A DNA stretch of 64,000 nt from Portunus trituberculatus (taxonomy: Eukaryota; Arthropoda; Malacostraca; Decapoda; Portunidae), in assembly GCF_017591435.1 (NCBI RefSeq), contig NC_059268.1, positions 3,209,974-3,273,973 on the forward strand, written 5' to 3'. How positions within the stretch are numbered: the stretch's first letter is position 1; every line of letters begins with the position of its first letter. Both the position numbers and the translations under genes were made by a program. The notes below the pieces were generated by a model. It saw only the letters and a list, made by a program, of their open reading frames with translations, did not search any database and was not told where the DNA came from. Below are positions 43,976 through 54,513 of the stretch, piece by piece.

Positions 43976-44615
43976 TTGATAGGGTGTGGTGTGGATTTCA
44001 GGATGTGGTTTTGAAAGATGTAACTGATAACAACACAAGAACAACCACTAAAACTAATAGTGAAATAACTTTAGCGTCTCCTTCCGAGGGTTTGGTCAAA
44101 TTAAGATTCTTTCAGCTCATTCACTGCGTTGCTAATTCCTTTATTGTTTAGATAACTACTTGAAGGAAAAACCCTCATGGTCATCGCCACTGTCTGAACA
44201 TTTGTATGGGTGAAGGTTGATTCCATAATACCAATCTTATTCTGTTTCTTTGTCTTTAAAATCGCTGAAGTCAAATCATGGAAGCTGCCAGAAGCCATCA
44301 GGCCTACACGTTTCATTCAGGCAGTCAGTTCTTGTACGAAACACTTGAACTAATTCTCTCTTATTATCCTCATCCATCAATGTATCTATAAAATCCATTT
44401 AAAAACACCACTTCTTCCGTGTAGCAGAGTGAGCTTGCCGCTTGGTGCACCAGACATGATCTTTGTACGCTGCTCTTCAAGGCTCCATAAAGACTCGCCG
44501 CCATCAACCTCACCACTGAGACTATTCCATTCATCTCACAATTCCCTCTTCTCTCTTTTTCTTTCACATCAAGGTTGACTTTGTTATTTATTGCTCCTAT
44601 CTTGATTACTGACCG
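43976..44615. other. unique segment
   Basis: Apart from the tail fragment at 44276-44315 (minus), nothing is recognised. Confidence 0.4.
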
Positions 44616-44990
44616 ACTTTGTGTGTGTGTGTGTGTGTGTGGTAAGGCTCCCCTGCTTCATGTTTGTTATTCTGTGTGTAATTCACTGTTTGATCTGCTG
44701 CAGTCTCTGACGAGACAGCCAGACGTTACCCTACGGAACGAGCTCAGAGCTCATTATTTCCGATCTTGGGATAGGCCTGAGACCAGGCACACACCACACA
44801 CCGGGACAACAAGGTCACAACTCCTCGATTTACATCCCGTACCTACTCACTGCTAGGTGAACAGGGGCTACACGTGAAAGGAGACACACCCAAATATCTC
44901 CACCCGGCCGGGGAATCGAACCCCGGTCATCTGGCTTGTGTTTGTGTGTGTGTGTGTGTGAGGCAAGGCTCCCCTGCTTCATGTTTGTTA

Positions 44991-45038
<48 letters not shown>

Positions 45039-45065
45039 CAAGGCTCCCCTGCTTTATGTTTGTTA
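44616..45065. repeat. (GT)n plus ggcaaggctcccctgctt repeat, three units, split by a SINE
   Basis: Each unit is a GT run followed by ggcaaggctcccctgctt and catgtttgttattc. Unit text occurs near 44641, 44961 and 45037. The SINE at 44680-44939 lies inside the GT run of the second unit. Confidence 0.85.
44680..44939 (-). mobile_element. SINE family 1, copy truncated in the tRNA head
   Basis: Body and tail as in 8754-9036, with the B box kept. It breaks in the anticodon arm (tctggcttgtg) and continues into (GT)n. Confidence 0.87.
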
Positions 45066-45396
45066 TTCATTATTGGTCTGATTAAGAATAGCTGTGATGT
45101 GGATGGGTTCCTGGTATGGCTGCACACCTTAGTTTTGATGGATGTTACAGTCCTGTTGTCAACATCAAAACAAGGATGCAGAGAAAGTTAATGCTTCTAA
45201 ATGATTATGGATTTTTCCTTTTTGTGTTTTTTTTTTTTTTTTTTTTTTTTTTGCAATGAGCTGGTAAACTCATACAACTTAATGAAAAGATATAGTAATA
45301 TATAGATAGTCGTGTAATAAGCGCATACACATCTCCACAGTGGAAAAAAATATCATGAAAACAAAGAAACTAAGACGATAAAGGAAAAAAAGATAC

Positions 45397-45436
<40 letters not shown>

Positions 45437-45516
45437 ATCAAGGAAAACAGTGCAGCTCTCGGCCAGCCAAAGCCATTTTCGCTCCATATTCCCTGGCGTT
45501 ACGTGACCATAAAACA
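45066..45516. other. unique segment with poly-T and (GA)n
   Basis: A T-run lies at about 45229-45252 and (GA)n at 45402-45431. No gene is recognised. Confidence 0.5.
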
Positions 45517-45536
45517 CACACACACACGCACGCACG

Positions 45537-45586
<50 letters not shown>
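45517..45586. repeat. (AC)n with (ACGC) start
   Basis: It directly precedes the 5' end of the plus-strand LINE. Confidence 0.96.
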
Positions 45587-45588
<2 letters not shown>

Positions 45589-47766
45589 ATGCAGTTTTGG
45601 AGTTCAAGGTGATAGATGAAGAGAAATCTAGAAGAAATGAAGAATATAAAGTGGGAAGATGGAATTATGCCAAGACAGATTTTGGAAACCTAAAGAAATT
45701 CTTTCAAGAGACAAATTGGATGAAATTCAAGAGTGCTAAGGGAGCAAATGAAAAGTGGAAGGAATTTATAAAAATATACAAAGAAGGTGAGAAAAATTTG
45801 TACCAATAAGACAACATAGAGAAGTTGGAAAGCAGGACTGGTTTAACGATAGATGTGAAAAGGCTAGAACAAGAAAAGAGGATGCATGGAAGAGGTGGAG
45901 AAGGAAAAGACGGATTAAGCAGTGGGAAAGTTACAAAAGAGCAAGAAATGAATATGTGTTGATTAGAAGAGAAGAAAGAAAGAAACAAGAAAAGGATATA
46001 ATTGATAAATGTAAAGACCAACCAAGGCTTTTTTACAGACATGTGAACAACAACATCAAAAATAGAGAAAGTATTGAAAGTTTAGAAGTAAATGGAGTAT
46101 GCAGTGAGGATCCCAGGGAAATGGCAGAGGCTATGAATGGATGCTTTCGGAAGGTATTCACAAAGGAGACTGCTTTTGACAAACCACTGGTAATGGAACA
46201 GAAAGGGATTATGAAGGAGTTTCAAGTAACTGGAGGAGATCAAGAATATGATGGGGAGTTTAGAAGTGAGAAAAGCTGTGGGACCTGATGGGGTATCAGG
46301 ATGGATCTTAAGAGAATGCAGGGAGCAACTGGCAGAAAAAGTTTGTGAAGTAATTGATGCCTCATTAAGGGAAGGTGTAGTGCCCCAAGACTGGAAAAGA
46401 GCTAACATTGTCCCAATTTATAAATCAGGTAACAAGAGAGACCCATTGAACTATAGACCAGTGTCACTTACAAGTGTGGTAGCTAAGATGTGTGAGAGGG
46501 TGGTGAAGAATAGATGGACAGACTTCTTGGAGAAAAATGACATACTTTGTGAGTGTCAATTTGGTATTAGAAAAGGGCGTTCATGCACGACAAACCTGAT
46601 ATGTTACTATTCGAGGGTGATAGATGTAATACAGGAAAGAGATGGTTGGGCTGATGGAATATATCTGGATTTAAAAAAGGCCTTTGATAAGGTACCACAC
46701 CGGAGACTGATCTGGAAACTTGAAATGGTAGGAGGAGTGCATGGCAGTTTACTAAAATGGATGGAAGACTTTTGGTAGGAAGAGAAATGAGAACAATAAT
46801 TAAGGACAGACCATCAGAATGGGGCTTGGTGGAGAGTGGAGTTCCACAGGGATCAGTGTTGGCACCAGTAATGTTCGCGGTCTACATAAATGACATGGTG
46901 GATGGGGTGTCCAGTTATGTGAGCCTATTTGCAGACGATGCAAAATTGTTAAGAAAAGTGAGATGTGACAAAGATTGCGAACTACTCCAGGAAGACTTGG
47001 ACAGAATATGGAAATGGAGCTGTACATGGCAAATGGAGTTCAACACGACAAAATGCAAGAAAATAGAGTTTGGCAAGAGTGAAAGAAGAATCAGGAGTAT
47101 GTACAAGATAGGAAATGAAGACATAAAACCAGTCATGAAGAAAAAGACCTTGGGGTGACAATTACCAATGACCTATCGCCAGAGAGACATATAAACAAAA
47201 TAATTGGAGAAGTATTGAACTTTATTGAGGAACATAAGAGTGGCGTTCGTATATTTAGATGAAGAAATGATGAAGAAAATAATTACTGCAATGATAAGAC
47301 CGAGGCTTGAATATGCAACAATACAGTGGGCTCCGAACTTAAAGAAACACATAAGGAAACTAGAGAAAGTACAGAGGGCTGCAACAAAAATGGTGCCTGA
47401 CTTAAGAGATTTGACTTAAGAAGACAGACTGAAAAGAATGCAACTTCCGACCCTGGAAAACAGAAGAGAAAGGGGAGACCTGATAGCAATATACAGAGTG
47501 ATGATTGGCATGGAAAAAATGGATAGGGAAGATCTGTGTATGTGGAATGAAAGAATGTCGAGAGGGCATGGGAAAAAACTAAAAATGGCCACTTATAGGA
47601 GAGATGTGAAAAAATATAGCTTCCCTCATAGAAGGGTGGAAGCATGGAATAGTTTAGACGTGGAAGTGGTCAACGCAAGGAACATTCATGATTTTAAGAA
47701 AAAGCTGGACATTAATAGATATGGAGACGGGACAGCACGAGCATAGCTCTTTTCCCGTATGTTACA
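45587..47766 (+). mobile_element. CR1-like LINE, longest copy, 5'-truncated
   Basis: Plus strand, 2.2 kb: EN-RT linker, whole RT, C-terminal region, and 3' tail caattaggtaaata followed by (AC)n. It is preceded by (AC)n at 45517-45586, so the element lies between two AC tracts. The same family occurs at 4653-5988, 52769-53370 and, by its 5' half, probably 50337-51760. Confidence 0.88.
45597..47746 (+). pseudogene. CR1-like ORF2 (linker, RT, C-terminus), frameshifted
   Basis: Blocks in order: NLKKFFQETNWMKFK, a shift near 45808, then QDWFNDRCEKARTRK, RLFYRHVNNNIKNRE, a shift near 46235, then RKAVGPDGVSGWIL, YRPVSLTSVVAKMCE, QFGIRKGRSCTTNL, IYLDLKKAFDKVPHRRL (motif A), a shift near 46775, then SGVPQGSVLAPVMFAVYIND (motif B), LFADDAKLL (motif C with both Asp kept), a shift near 47155, RPRLEYATIQWAPN, a TAA at 47417, and the C-terminal LPTLENRRERGD and KYSFPHRRVEAWNSL. 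Catalytic Asp residues are intact but the frame is broken at least five times. The endonuclease is missing. Confidence 0.87.
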
Positions 47767-47775
47767 ATTAGGTAA

Positions 47776-47776
<1 letters not shown>

Positions 47777-47838
<62 letters not shown>
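47777..47838. repeat. (AC)n at the LINE 3' end
   Basis: About 31 AC units directly after the 3' word aggtaaata. Confidence 0.97.
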
Positions 47839-47840
<2 letters not shown>

Positions 47841-48707
47841 GGTGGTAAATGGAATTTGTGGTCATGAAATATATCGAAATTTCGGGTCACCACAGTATAC
47901 ACAAAAAAAAAAAAAAAAAAATGACAAGCGAACGACTGAGTGGAGTATAGGAAGGACAATGAACTCCAACGTTTGACTGTTAATGAGAATGTGACTCTTG
48001 TTTTCCAAGGTGATATTAATGAGCGAGAATAAAACTGAGGGCATGGACAATTTAGGACTTCCATAACACCTTGCTTTCAGTGTTACCTGTCGAAAAGTTA
48101 CTCTTAACTTTCACTACAATGTTTCATTAGGGGAGAGAAAAGTAAAGGCATTGAAAAACTTGCACTACCTTATAACACTCTTTACTGCCAATGTTCCCTT
48201 TCGAAATTTACCTCTTAACTTCAACCAAATTGTTTGATTAAGATTGGCATTAAAGCGACAAACAGAACAAAATCTTGAATCACCCCATAACCCCTTATTC
48301 TTGAGAGTGATATCTTTAGAAATATGACGCAAACTTACAACACTACCCTTTATATATACCGAGAAGCGAAAACATCGAGACAGAGACCAACTGAAATGTC
48401 TAACGATTAATTGATTGACGTCATGGCACTGGAGCAAATGGTGTCATACAGCGCCCTGGAAAAGATTAAAAGACGAAATGAACGGAAAAAATAACAGAGG
48501 AAGAGTATGCCCCAAAAAACTTGTCATTATTTGCCACTGTATGCACAAAAGCATATTATGTCTGCACTATAATTCCTTTACTGCCCAAAAAGCTTGTAGC
48601 TTCAAATGGGGTCCTTGTACTTATATATTCTCACTTATAAATGGTTGTATTTATTCAAGGGATAATAAAATGTCTAAATGTTTAAATATATAATTTTTCT
48701 CTTCTTC
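47839..48707. other. unique segment with an approximately 115-bp degenerate repeat
   Basis: Three diverged units between about 48040 and 48345 share cc.taac.cctt, a tacct.tcgaaa-type word and ctcttaactttca. No gene is recognised. Confidence 0.45.
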
Positions 48708-48927
48708 AATTCCCGACGTCGGATATTCTTGGGTTGCCATTGATCGCAGGCTGTTTTAATACGCGACTCGGTATACAGCCAGCCAGCTCGCAAGAGACAC
48801 ACATTCTAAAATTTATATCATAATAAATCTTGAGGTATTGAGTCCTTGTTCTGCAAAACATTAATTCCAAGTGTTTATCCTAACATTATCCATATGATCT
48901 GGTAATACACACTCTACAAAACTGTTA

Positions 48928-49110
48928 TTATAAGCTTAATACAGTCGCGGTTTCAATGCTCTCGCATTTTTTACTAGTCTCAACTACATATTTGGTTTGA
49001 AATATTTTTTCATATAGTTCAACAGAGAGCACTGTTTCTCCTCTAAATATTACAAAGGAATACATTCTGTAATAATCTTGGTAGAGCAACATTTTTGCGG
49101 CCGAAGGCAT
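48928..49110 (-). CDS. divergent small ORF of the THAP element, copy 2
   Basis: 60 codons; the first 57 match the ORF at 20625-20825 with only a few substitutions. A 4-nt deletion removes the donor-like ctgtgagt present in copy 1, so the frame runs to a stop after LSL. No domain is recognised. Confidence 0.4.
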   Translation of the reverse strand: MPSAAKMLLYQDYYRMYSFVIFRGETVLSVELYEKIFQTKYVVETSKKCESIETATVLSL

Positions 49111-49208
49111 ATCAAACCGAAAAGACTAACTGAACTCGGGAACACCGAGTCCTCTCAAAACACCAAAACAACCCCGCGGCCCGCGGTCGTTTGGAAGCTC
49201 GTGTGGAG

Positions 49209-49634
49209 TAGGGTGACCAGACGTCCCCGATTTCAGTGACCTGTCCCCGGCTACTGCTGTCCCCGGTTTTCTGTAACTGAAAGATCACTTGATGCGTTAA
49301 AAATCTACTACTTTTGATTATGATAATTATGTCCTTTTATCATTACTCTTTTAGAATAGGGAGAAGGCCTTAGTTTCCGTGAAGGCGGTGAAGTGTATAG
49401 CGGACACATTTTAACAGCTAATTGGTGTTCGTGATCTCAGATATTTCATCAGGTAGAGATTTTTTTTTCTTTGCAACTTGGGTAAATAAGGCGAGAGAAA
49501 ATTTTGATTGCTGGTTTAGAAATAGTACGGATAGTGTCTCCGTTTTAGTTTTTCCAGTGCAAAAACACTACATGTTTTTACCTCCCTGAACTGAAAATGT
49601 CCCCGGAATTTGTCTCAGAAATCTGGTCACCCTA
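49209..49634. mobile_element. nested hAT-type MITE, copy 2
   Basis: Same ends as 20064-20526, with target duplication gtgtggag at 49201-49208 and 49635-49642. It is 37 bp shorter than copy 1, mainly because it lacks the long T-run. Confidence 0.92.
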
Positions 49635-49663
49635 GTGTGGAGTGTTCTTAGAGCTGGAACAGA

Positions 49664-50038
49664 ATGCCGGTTTATACATGTGCTGTAGCTGAATGCAATT
49701 CTATATCAAAAAAGAAAAACCAAGGCGTGAAAGGATGGACTGTGTTTCCCAGGAAGAAAGACGCGGCTCGAAGATTATGGGAGACACGATGTAAACGAGG
49801 CCCGACGTGGAGAGCTACCAAGGAGCATGCTATCTGCTCAAAGCACTTCATAGATTGGTGCAAAGGACCGTCAGCATCGCATCCAGACCCTGAACTGTTC
49901 GCCTATAACCGGTGGGGAGCAGGTAGAAACCTGCTTGATGTTTACATACGGAACGGACAATCTTTCACTGAAATCATACAAAGATTTTTCATCAAAACAT
50001 CGTGTTTATTTGATATTCGTCACATTTTCTGGATTTGA
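49664..50038 (+). CDS. THAP-domain protein, copy 2
   Basis: 124 codons. Zinc ligands C6, C11, C58 and H61 are all kept, as are FPRKKD and Trp39. Compared with copy 1 it has E for D at residue 10, lacks one Val near residue 94 and has a few changes in the C-terminal tail (such as EVIQRF to EIIQRF). The loss of exactly one codon and the absence of stops fit either recent transposition or constraint. The role is as for copy 1: sequence-specific DNA binding, with no catalytic part visible. Confidence 0.7.
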   Translation: MPVYTCAVAECNSISKKKNQGVKGWTVFPRKKDAARRLWETRCKRGPTWRATKEHAICSKHFIDWCKGPSASHPDPELFAYNRWGAGRNLLDVYIRNGQSFTEIIQRFFIKTSCLFDIRHIFWI

Positions 50039-50344
50039 TTGCTTATTAATTAACTTGAACCAATGAAATGTGCTTGCTTACTGAAAATGATGTAATTCAC
50101 TCAAGGTGATGGTGTCCCAAAACTGAGACCATGAACCAAGCATTTTTGGCTCGTTTTGCCATATTACGTTCTCTGTGCTTGGTGAAGCTGATTAGAGATG
50201 TTCCTAATAATTAATTACTTAGTTTAATAGCACATATATGACGTAATATTTTTTTCCAGCATACCGAGTTGAATGTGTTAAATTAAGTTATCTGGCGAAT
50301 CTGGCAGCTTTTCAGCACTTTCCGACGTGAGGAATTCCCCTGTT

Positions 50345-50612
50345 TTGATTGTTACTCCCATTACTTCGACTTTGTTCTCTCCATATTGCACATCCTCCAC
50401 ACATATATTATCACGAACCATTGTCAGCACTCCTCCTCCCCTTTATCCTTCCTCTCTTTCCTCCAGGTATTATATCCCTCCTCTCTAAAGTTAACCTGCA
50501 TCTCTTCTCTTAGTTTTGTTTCAAAGATGCACATTACATCCGGCTTTTTCTCTTGATAATCCCTAACCTCCAACATGCTTGATAACAACCCATCTATAAA
50601 AGTATAAGTCAC
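50345..50612 (-). pseudogene. LINE ORF2 start: APE endonuclease N-terminus
   Basis: The frame reads TYTFIDGLLSSMLEVRDY, KPDVMCIFETKL (holding the catalytic-type Glu of the ETK block) and NFREEGYNTWRKERK. This matches N-termini of CR1-like endonucleases. It is cut after about 62 residues, followed by a shifted stretch to 50345. Confidence 0.72.
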
Positions 50613-50614
50613 TC

Positions 50615-51615
50615 TTAATTTCTTGCCTCCTCCACGGCCTCCTCTTTCTTCTGTAGGTACCGCTTCTTTAGTCTCATATCCAGAACCCTCCAGTAAAAAA
50701 TGTTTCTTTCCTTAGCTTCACTTCTTAGCACCTTCTCCTTTTCACTCTCCTCTAGGTTCATATCTTTTTTTATCCATATATCCTTGTGTTCAGTATCATC
50801 GTCCAGCTTCCCTTTCCTAGCTATAATTTCATCTACTGCCACTTGGGATCTCATTCTCACTTTCATTGGTCTCCTACCCCCTTCACTGTATCCTCCTAGC
50901 CTGATCACTTCTTCCATTTCTTGGTCTAGTTCCTGTGTGCTGTCTTGTACTTGTTTGATAACAGTTTTGGCCAATTATTTCTCTTCACGTTTTTCTCGTG
51001 AATTTATTTGGATTTTTTTTTTTTTTTTTTCATCCCAAAAATCACGAAGCTTTTTCTTCTTGTCCACTGTATCCCTCACCAGGTCTTCTTTTTCTTTAAT
51101 GACTTCAATTACAGCGATTTTCGTGTTTTCCTGTATTTGTCTCATTTCGTAGTTCCTTCAGCTTGTTTTCACCCAATCCACCTTCTACCCTGTCCACAAA
51201 TCCATCCTGCACTTTAACCTGTAAGTTCCTTAAGGAGTTTTCGTAGTCTTCACAGGCGGCCTTTAGTACGTCATTTTGCTTTTTTATTTCTTTTATCTCT
51301 TGTTTTAATCCCTGATTGATTGCACTGACCTTCTCACATTCTACCAATCTCAACTTCAGCTCTGTGTTTTCCGTTGTCAGTCGGTTCTGTTTGTCCATTA
51401 GACTCGACATCACGTCCTTCATATACCTTAATTCCCTTTCTATGTTGATTGACCTCATATTATCTTGTTCGTCCCTGAATCCAGAAAAATCCTTATCCAT
51501 AATATCATCTGTTAGTTTCCTTAGTCCAACAGGAGTTTCAATGTATCGTTGGTTTTCACACGATGGCGCATGTTTTGACTCTGTCATATGCCTGGCAGCA
51601 CTACTCTGTTCCATT
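50615..51615 (-). pseudogene. LINE ORF1 protein, frameshifted
   Basis: The best start is the ATG at about 51615 in the context gccacaatgg (MEQSSAARHM). The first part has long heptad-like stretches (ERELRYMKDVMSSLMDKQNR, CEKVSAINQGLKQEIKEIKK), a coiled coil for trimerisation. After a shift near 51155 and an 18-A run with a stop near 51010, the second part (50615-50974) has EEVIRLGGYSEGGRRPMKVR and KDIWIKKDMNLEESEKEK, an RRM-like RNA-binding region. ORF1 proteins coat LINE RNA. This copy is broken. Confidence 0.65.
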
Positions 51616-51853
51616 GTGGCCAAAGACTCTATAAAAGAAAGACTGGAAAGCACCAAATTTAGGTGAAGAAAAGGCTAACTGCTTACTCTGATGTAGTTAT
51701 TTCGTCCAACACAAGAGGGCTTCACCATCGCATAGACTAAAAATAGGCGAAACGAGGGGCGCAATGTAAATAAATAAAGTCCTTTATACATAAGTCTTTA
51801 AATAACTAATATCTTGTATAAGAAATTTTTAGTAATGATTAAATACGTTTTGC

Positions 51854-52480
51854 TTGACCCATATGAACTCATTTGCGAAGAAAAAAAGTATCAATAAAGT
51901 AGACATAACAGATAGCATCCACGACGACCCGTGGTTGGCGGGTGTGCATTTTTCTCACTCCATTCTGTATCAACAAAGTCCCTTTCGAAGAAGAGGAGTG
52001 CTGAGGCCATCCATGAGAAGCACACCTTCACGGCCTTTCCTGTGGATAGCCAGGGAAACTATTATTCATGTGGAGAATGTAAAACTTCCTGTTGGTGGAG
52101 CGGAGAAGTTTCGTCTCACCGCTGCCGCTGACCACATGGCCTTCCTTGACCTGACCAGACACAAGGAAATTTCTGCTTTATAAATGGACTTAAATTTAAT
52201 ACTATTTCAAGGTATCCGATTTGTTCATTTATGAAATTTCGATGTGAACTGAGTTTATACAAAATACTATGAGCACATTTTGTGCATGTATGTTCAGGGA
52301 AATGATTTTGTCATGGGATATTTTGCTTCTTAGATGGGATGTTAAAAGTGAAGGCCAGTAATTGTTGCTATGATTTTTGGAGCCATGATTGGTGGTGTGG
52401 ATGGTGCATACCTATTCGTATTGGTATGCTTATGATTTTTTTTTTCAGATTCATGTGTATGCATGTGAAACTTAAATAAA
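51854..52480 (+). other. unidentified transcript-like segment with poly-A signal
   Basis: Two overlapping frames (51854-52183 and 51931-52131) are open. The second has a Cys/His cluster, YYSCGECKTSC then SSHRC, that could be a zinc-binding exon remnant, but the frame shifts there. An AATAAA lies at 52475-52480. I cannot name it; it may be a processed pseudogene. Confidence 0.3.
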
Positions 52481-52690
52481 GTTCATCCTTTACATGTGGA
52501 ATATGAAACATTGTTCGGATTCATGTGTCATATTTCAATGTACAATGTGAATGGCTATATACATATAATGATACAGCGTTCCAGGAACACTGGAGGGGCA
52601 TTCTGTGCAGAACCACCTCTTTCTTTCAGGTGTTGCACCTCGAAATGGGGATGTATTCTCTCTGGGGTTTTACTTACTGAACATAAGTAG

Positions 52691-52695
<5 letters not shown>

Positions 52696-52768
<73 letters not shown>
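52696..52768. repeat. (TA)n microsatellite
   Basis: About 36 TA units next to a LINE 3' tail. Sequence from 52481 to 52695 is unique with nothing recognised. Confidence 0.97.
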
Positions 52769-52771
<3 letters not shown>

Positions 52772-53365
52772 TCACCTAGTTGTATTCACCTAGTTGTAAT
52801 TTTACAGGGCCTGGGTATCATACTCGTGTGGCCCCGTCTCCATATCTACACACATCCAACTTTCTTTTAAAACTATGCACACTCCTAGGCTTGCTGACAC
52901 CACCACCTCACTCAAACCATTCCACACCTCCACACATCTTTGTGGGAAACTATATTTTTTCACATCCTTCAAGCATATTCCCTTGGCTATCTTTTTACTA
53001 TGCGATCTTGTAGTTCTACTTAAGTTTTCCTCTCTCAACATCATTTGCTCATTATCCACTTCATCCAGTCCATTCAACAGTTTATAAACCTGTATTAAAT
53101 CTCCTCTTTCTCTTCTTTGTTCCAAGGTAGGCAAATTCATTTCTTTTAATCTCTCCTCATAGGTCATTTCTGCCAATTCCGGAACCATTTTTGTTGCCAT
53201 TCTCTGCAATCTCTCCAACTTCCTTATATGCTTCTTTTTATAAGGGGACCAGACCACTCCAGCATATTCCAATCTTGGTCTAATTACCATACTAATTAAT
53301 TTCTTCATCATATCTTTATCCATATAATGGAAGGCTAATCCAATATTTTTTTTTATCAAATTATA

Positions 53366-53370
<5 letters not shown>
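52769..53370 (-). pseudogene. CR1-like LINE 3' end with RT C-terminus
   Basis: A minus-strand frame of about 190 LINE codons reads LIKKNIGLAFHYMDKDMMKK, RPRLEYAGVVWSPYKKK, RMATKMVPELAEMTY, LPTLEQRRERGD and KYSFPQRCVEVWNGL, unbroken until near the end. This is the youngest-looking copy of this part. The 3' tail has the doubled caactaggtgaat word. In LINE sense its 5' truncation point abuts (AC)n at 53371-53408. Confidence 0.85.

Positions 53371-53408
<38 letters not shown>
53371..53408. repeat. (GT)n at the LINE 5' truncation point
   Basis: About 19 GT units between a minus-strand LINE and the leader of a plus-strand LINE. Confidence 0.96.
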
Positions 53409-53409
<1 letters not shown>

Positions 53410-53772
53410 TGCCGTCTGGACTGTAAACACGGAGGTTGGGGAGCTCCACTGTTTCAAGCTTTACTGGCTGTCAGGATCAATTCACCAAGTGCTGCACTGC
53501 TCTGATGTGTACGTGAGTGGTGGAGGATGAAGTGGCCAAGTTTGGAACTTTGGTGGTGTTGGACTTAGTCTGGGGTAGCCAGGAAAAAAAAAAAAAAATT
53601 ATATGGCCGACCCATAGCCCTCCCTCGATCCTGTTCCTCGAGTTGGCGCATGCGCTGTCAGGTGCATCTGACGTCATCGATGAGGGACGTCACTGCCACT
53701 GCTGATTACTGAGCTGCTCTTTCTACCTACTCCTCACTCGGGTGTCAGGACTGCTAATTGTCTAACACAATC

Positions 53773-54513
53773 ATGGCAAGAAGTTTGGCTGAGCTGAGGC
53801 AGATGCAGCGGGGTCAGCTGGCAAGGATAAATAAAGAGGAGCTGATTGAAACAATATTATCTGGCCAACCCGAGGAGACGCCGGGACTGAAGGCGTTGGA
53901 TGTGAAGCTCAGTGCAGTTATGGCTGAGGTTGCTGAGCTGAAGACTGCGTTAACATCTCCAGACAGCTTTGTTACAAAGAAATTTACGGAGCTACAAGAA
54001 AAAATAGACAAGCAAGCGGAGATCATTGCAAGTCAACAACGTTTCTTGGAGATGCTGGACCGTAGGGAGCGAGAGATGAATGTGGTAGTGCTGGGACTGC
54101 CTGACGAGGGCGAAGCGCTGGGTGGAGCAGTCACAGACGTAGAAAAGTTGGCGCATCTGTGGGGCAAGATGGAAGTTGGCAGTGTGGACTGTCAACATCG
54201 CAGGCTTGGCACAGTAGGTGGTGGAGGGCGTAAGCGTCCTCTGCTGCTCACCATACGCGATAGAGACACTCGTTTGCGTATCCTTGCAAATGGCAAAAAG
54301 CTTAAGACTGCAGGGGATAATTACGCAAGGATCTACGTAAAGAAGGACGTCCATCCCAGCGTGCGAAAGGAGTGGAAGCGACTACGCGACGCTGAGGCGA
54401 GGGAGAAGGAAAAACCCGAGAACATGGGATGCGTAATCAGACTGGACACAAGACAAAGAAAATTATATCGAGATGCTGACGTCATTGAATCTTGGAACGC
54501 ACAGTTTTTCTAG
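53773..54513 (+). CDS. LINE ORF1 protein, intact frame
   Basis: 246 codons from ATG 53773 (context acaatcatggc; the frame is also open five codons upstream). The N-terminal third is heptad-like (LSAVMAEVAELKTAL, FTELQEKIDKQAEIIASQQ). An RRM-like middle starts REREMNVVVLGLPDE, has RRLGTVGGGGRKRPLLLTI and DTRLRILANGKKLK, and a C-terminal domain follows with ARIYVKKDVHPSVRKEWKRL. This is the order seen in L1/jockey-type ORF1 proteins: coiled coil, RRM, C-terminal RNA-binding domain. Such proteins bind the element RNA. It is the only unbroken LINE ORF in the window. It overlaps ORF2 by 22 bp in a different frame. Confidence 0.78.
   Translation: MARSLAELRQMQRGQLARINKEELIETILSGQPEETPGLKALDVKLSAVMAEVAELKTALTSPDSFVTKKFTELQEKIDKQAEIIASQQRFLEMLDRREREMNVVVLGLPDEGEALGGAVTDVEKLAHLWGKMEVGSVDCQHRRLGTVGGGGRKRPLLLTIRDRDTRLRILANGKKLKTAGDNYARIYVKKDVHPSVRKEWKRLRDAEAREKEKPENMGCVIRLDTRQRKLYRDADVIESWNAQFF

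Larger units (their letters stand above)
48708..50336. mobile_element. THAP-encoding TIR element, copy 2, inverted (1.63 kb)
   Basis: It is in reverse orientation to 19355-21031. The left end keeps aattcccgacgtcgga; the right end is mutated (tccgacgtgaggaatt). It has the same inner order: small ORF (minus), MITE, THAP ORF (plus). The right end cuts into a LINE 5' half at 50337. Confidence 0.75.
50337..51760 (-). mobile_element. LINE 5' half (5'UTR, ORF1, start of ORF2), 3'-truncated
   Basis: The minus strand carries a leader, an ORF1 with coiled coil and RRM-like part, and the first 60 residues of an APE endonuclease. It stops at the THAP element (50336). LINEs normally lose 5' ends, so a 5' half alone points to later breakage, here by the THAP element or a rearrangement. 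Confidence 0.72.
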
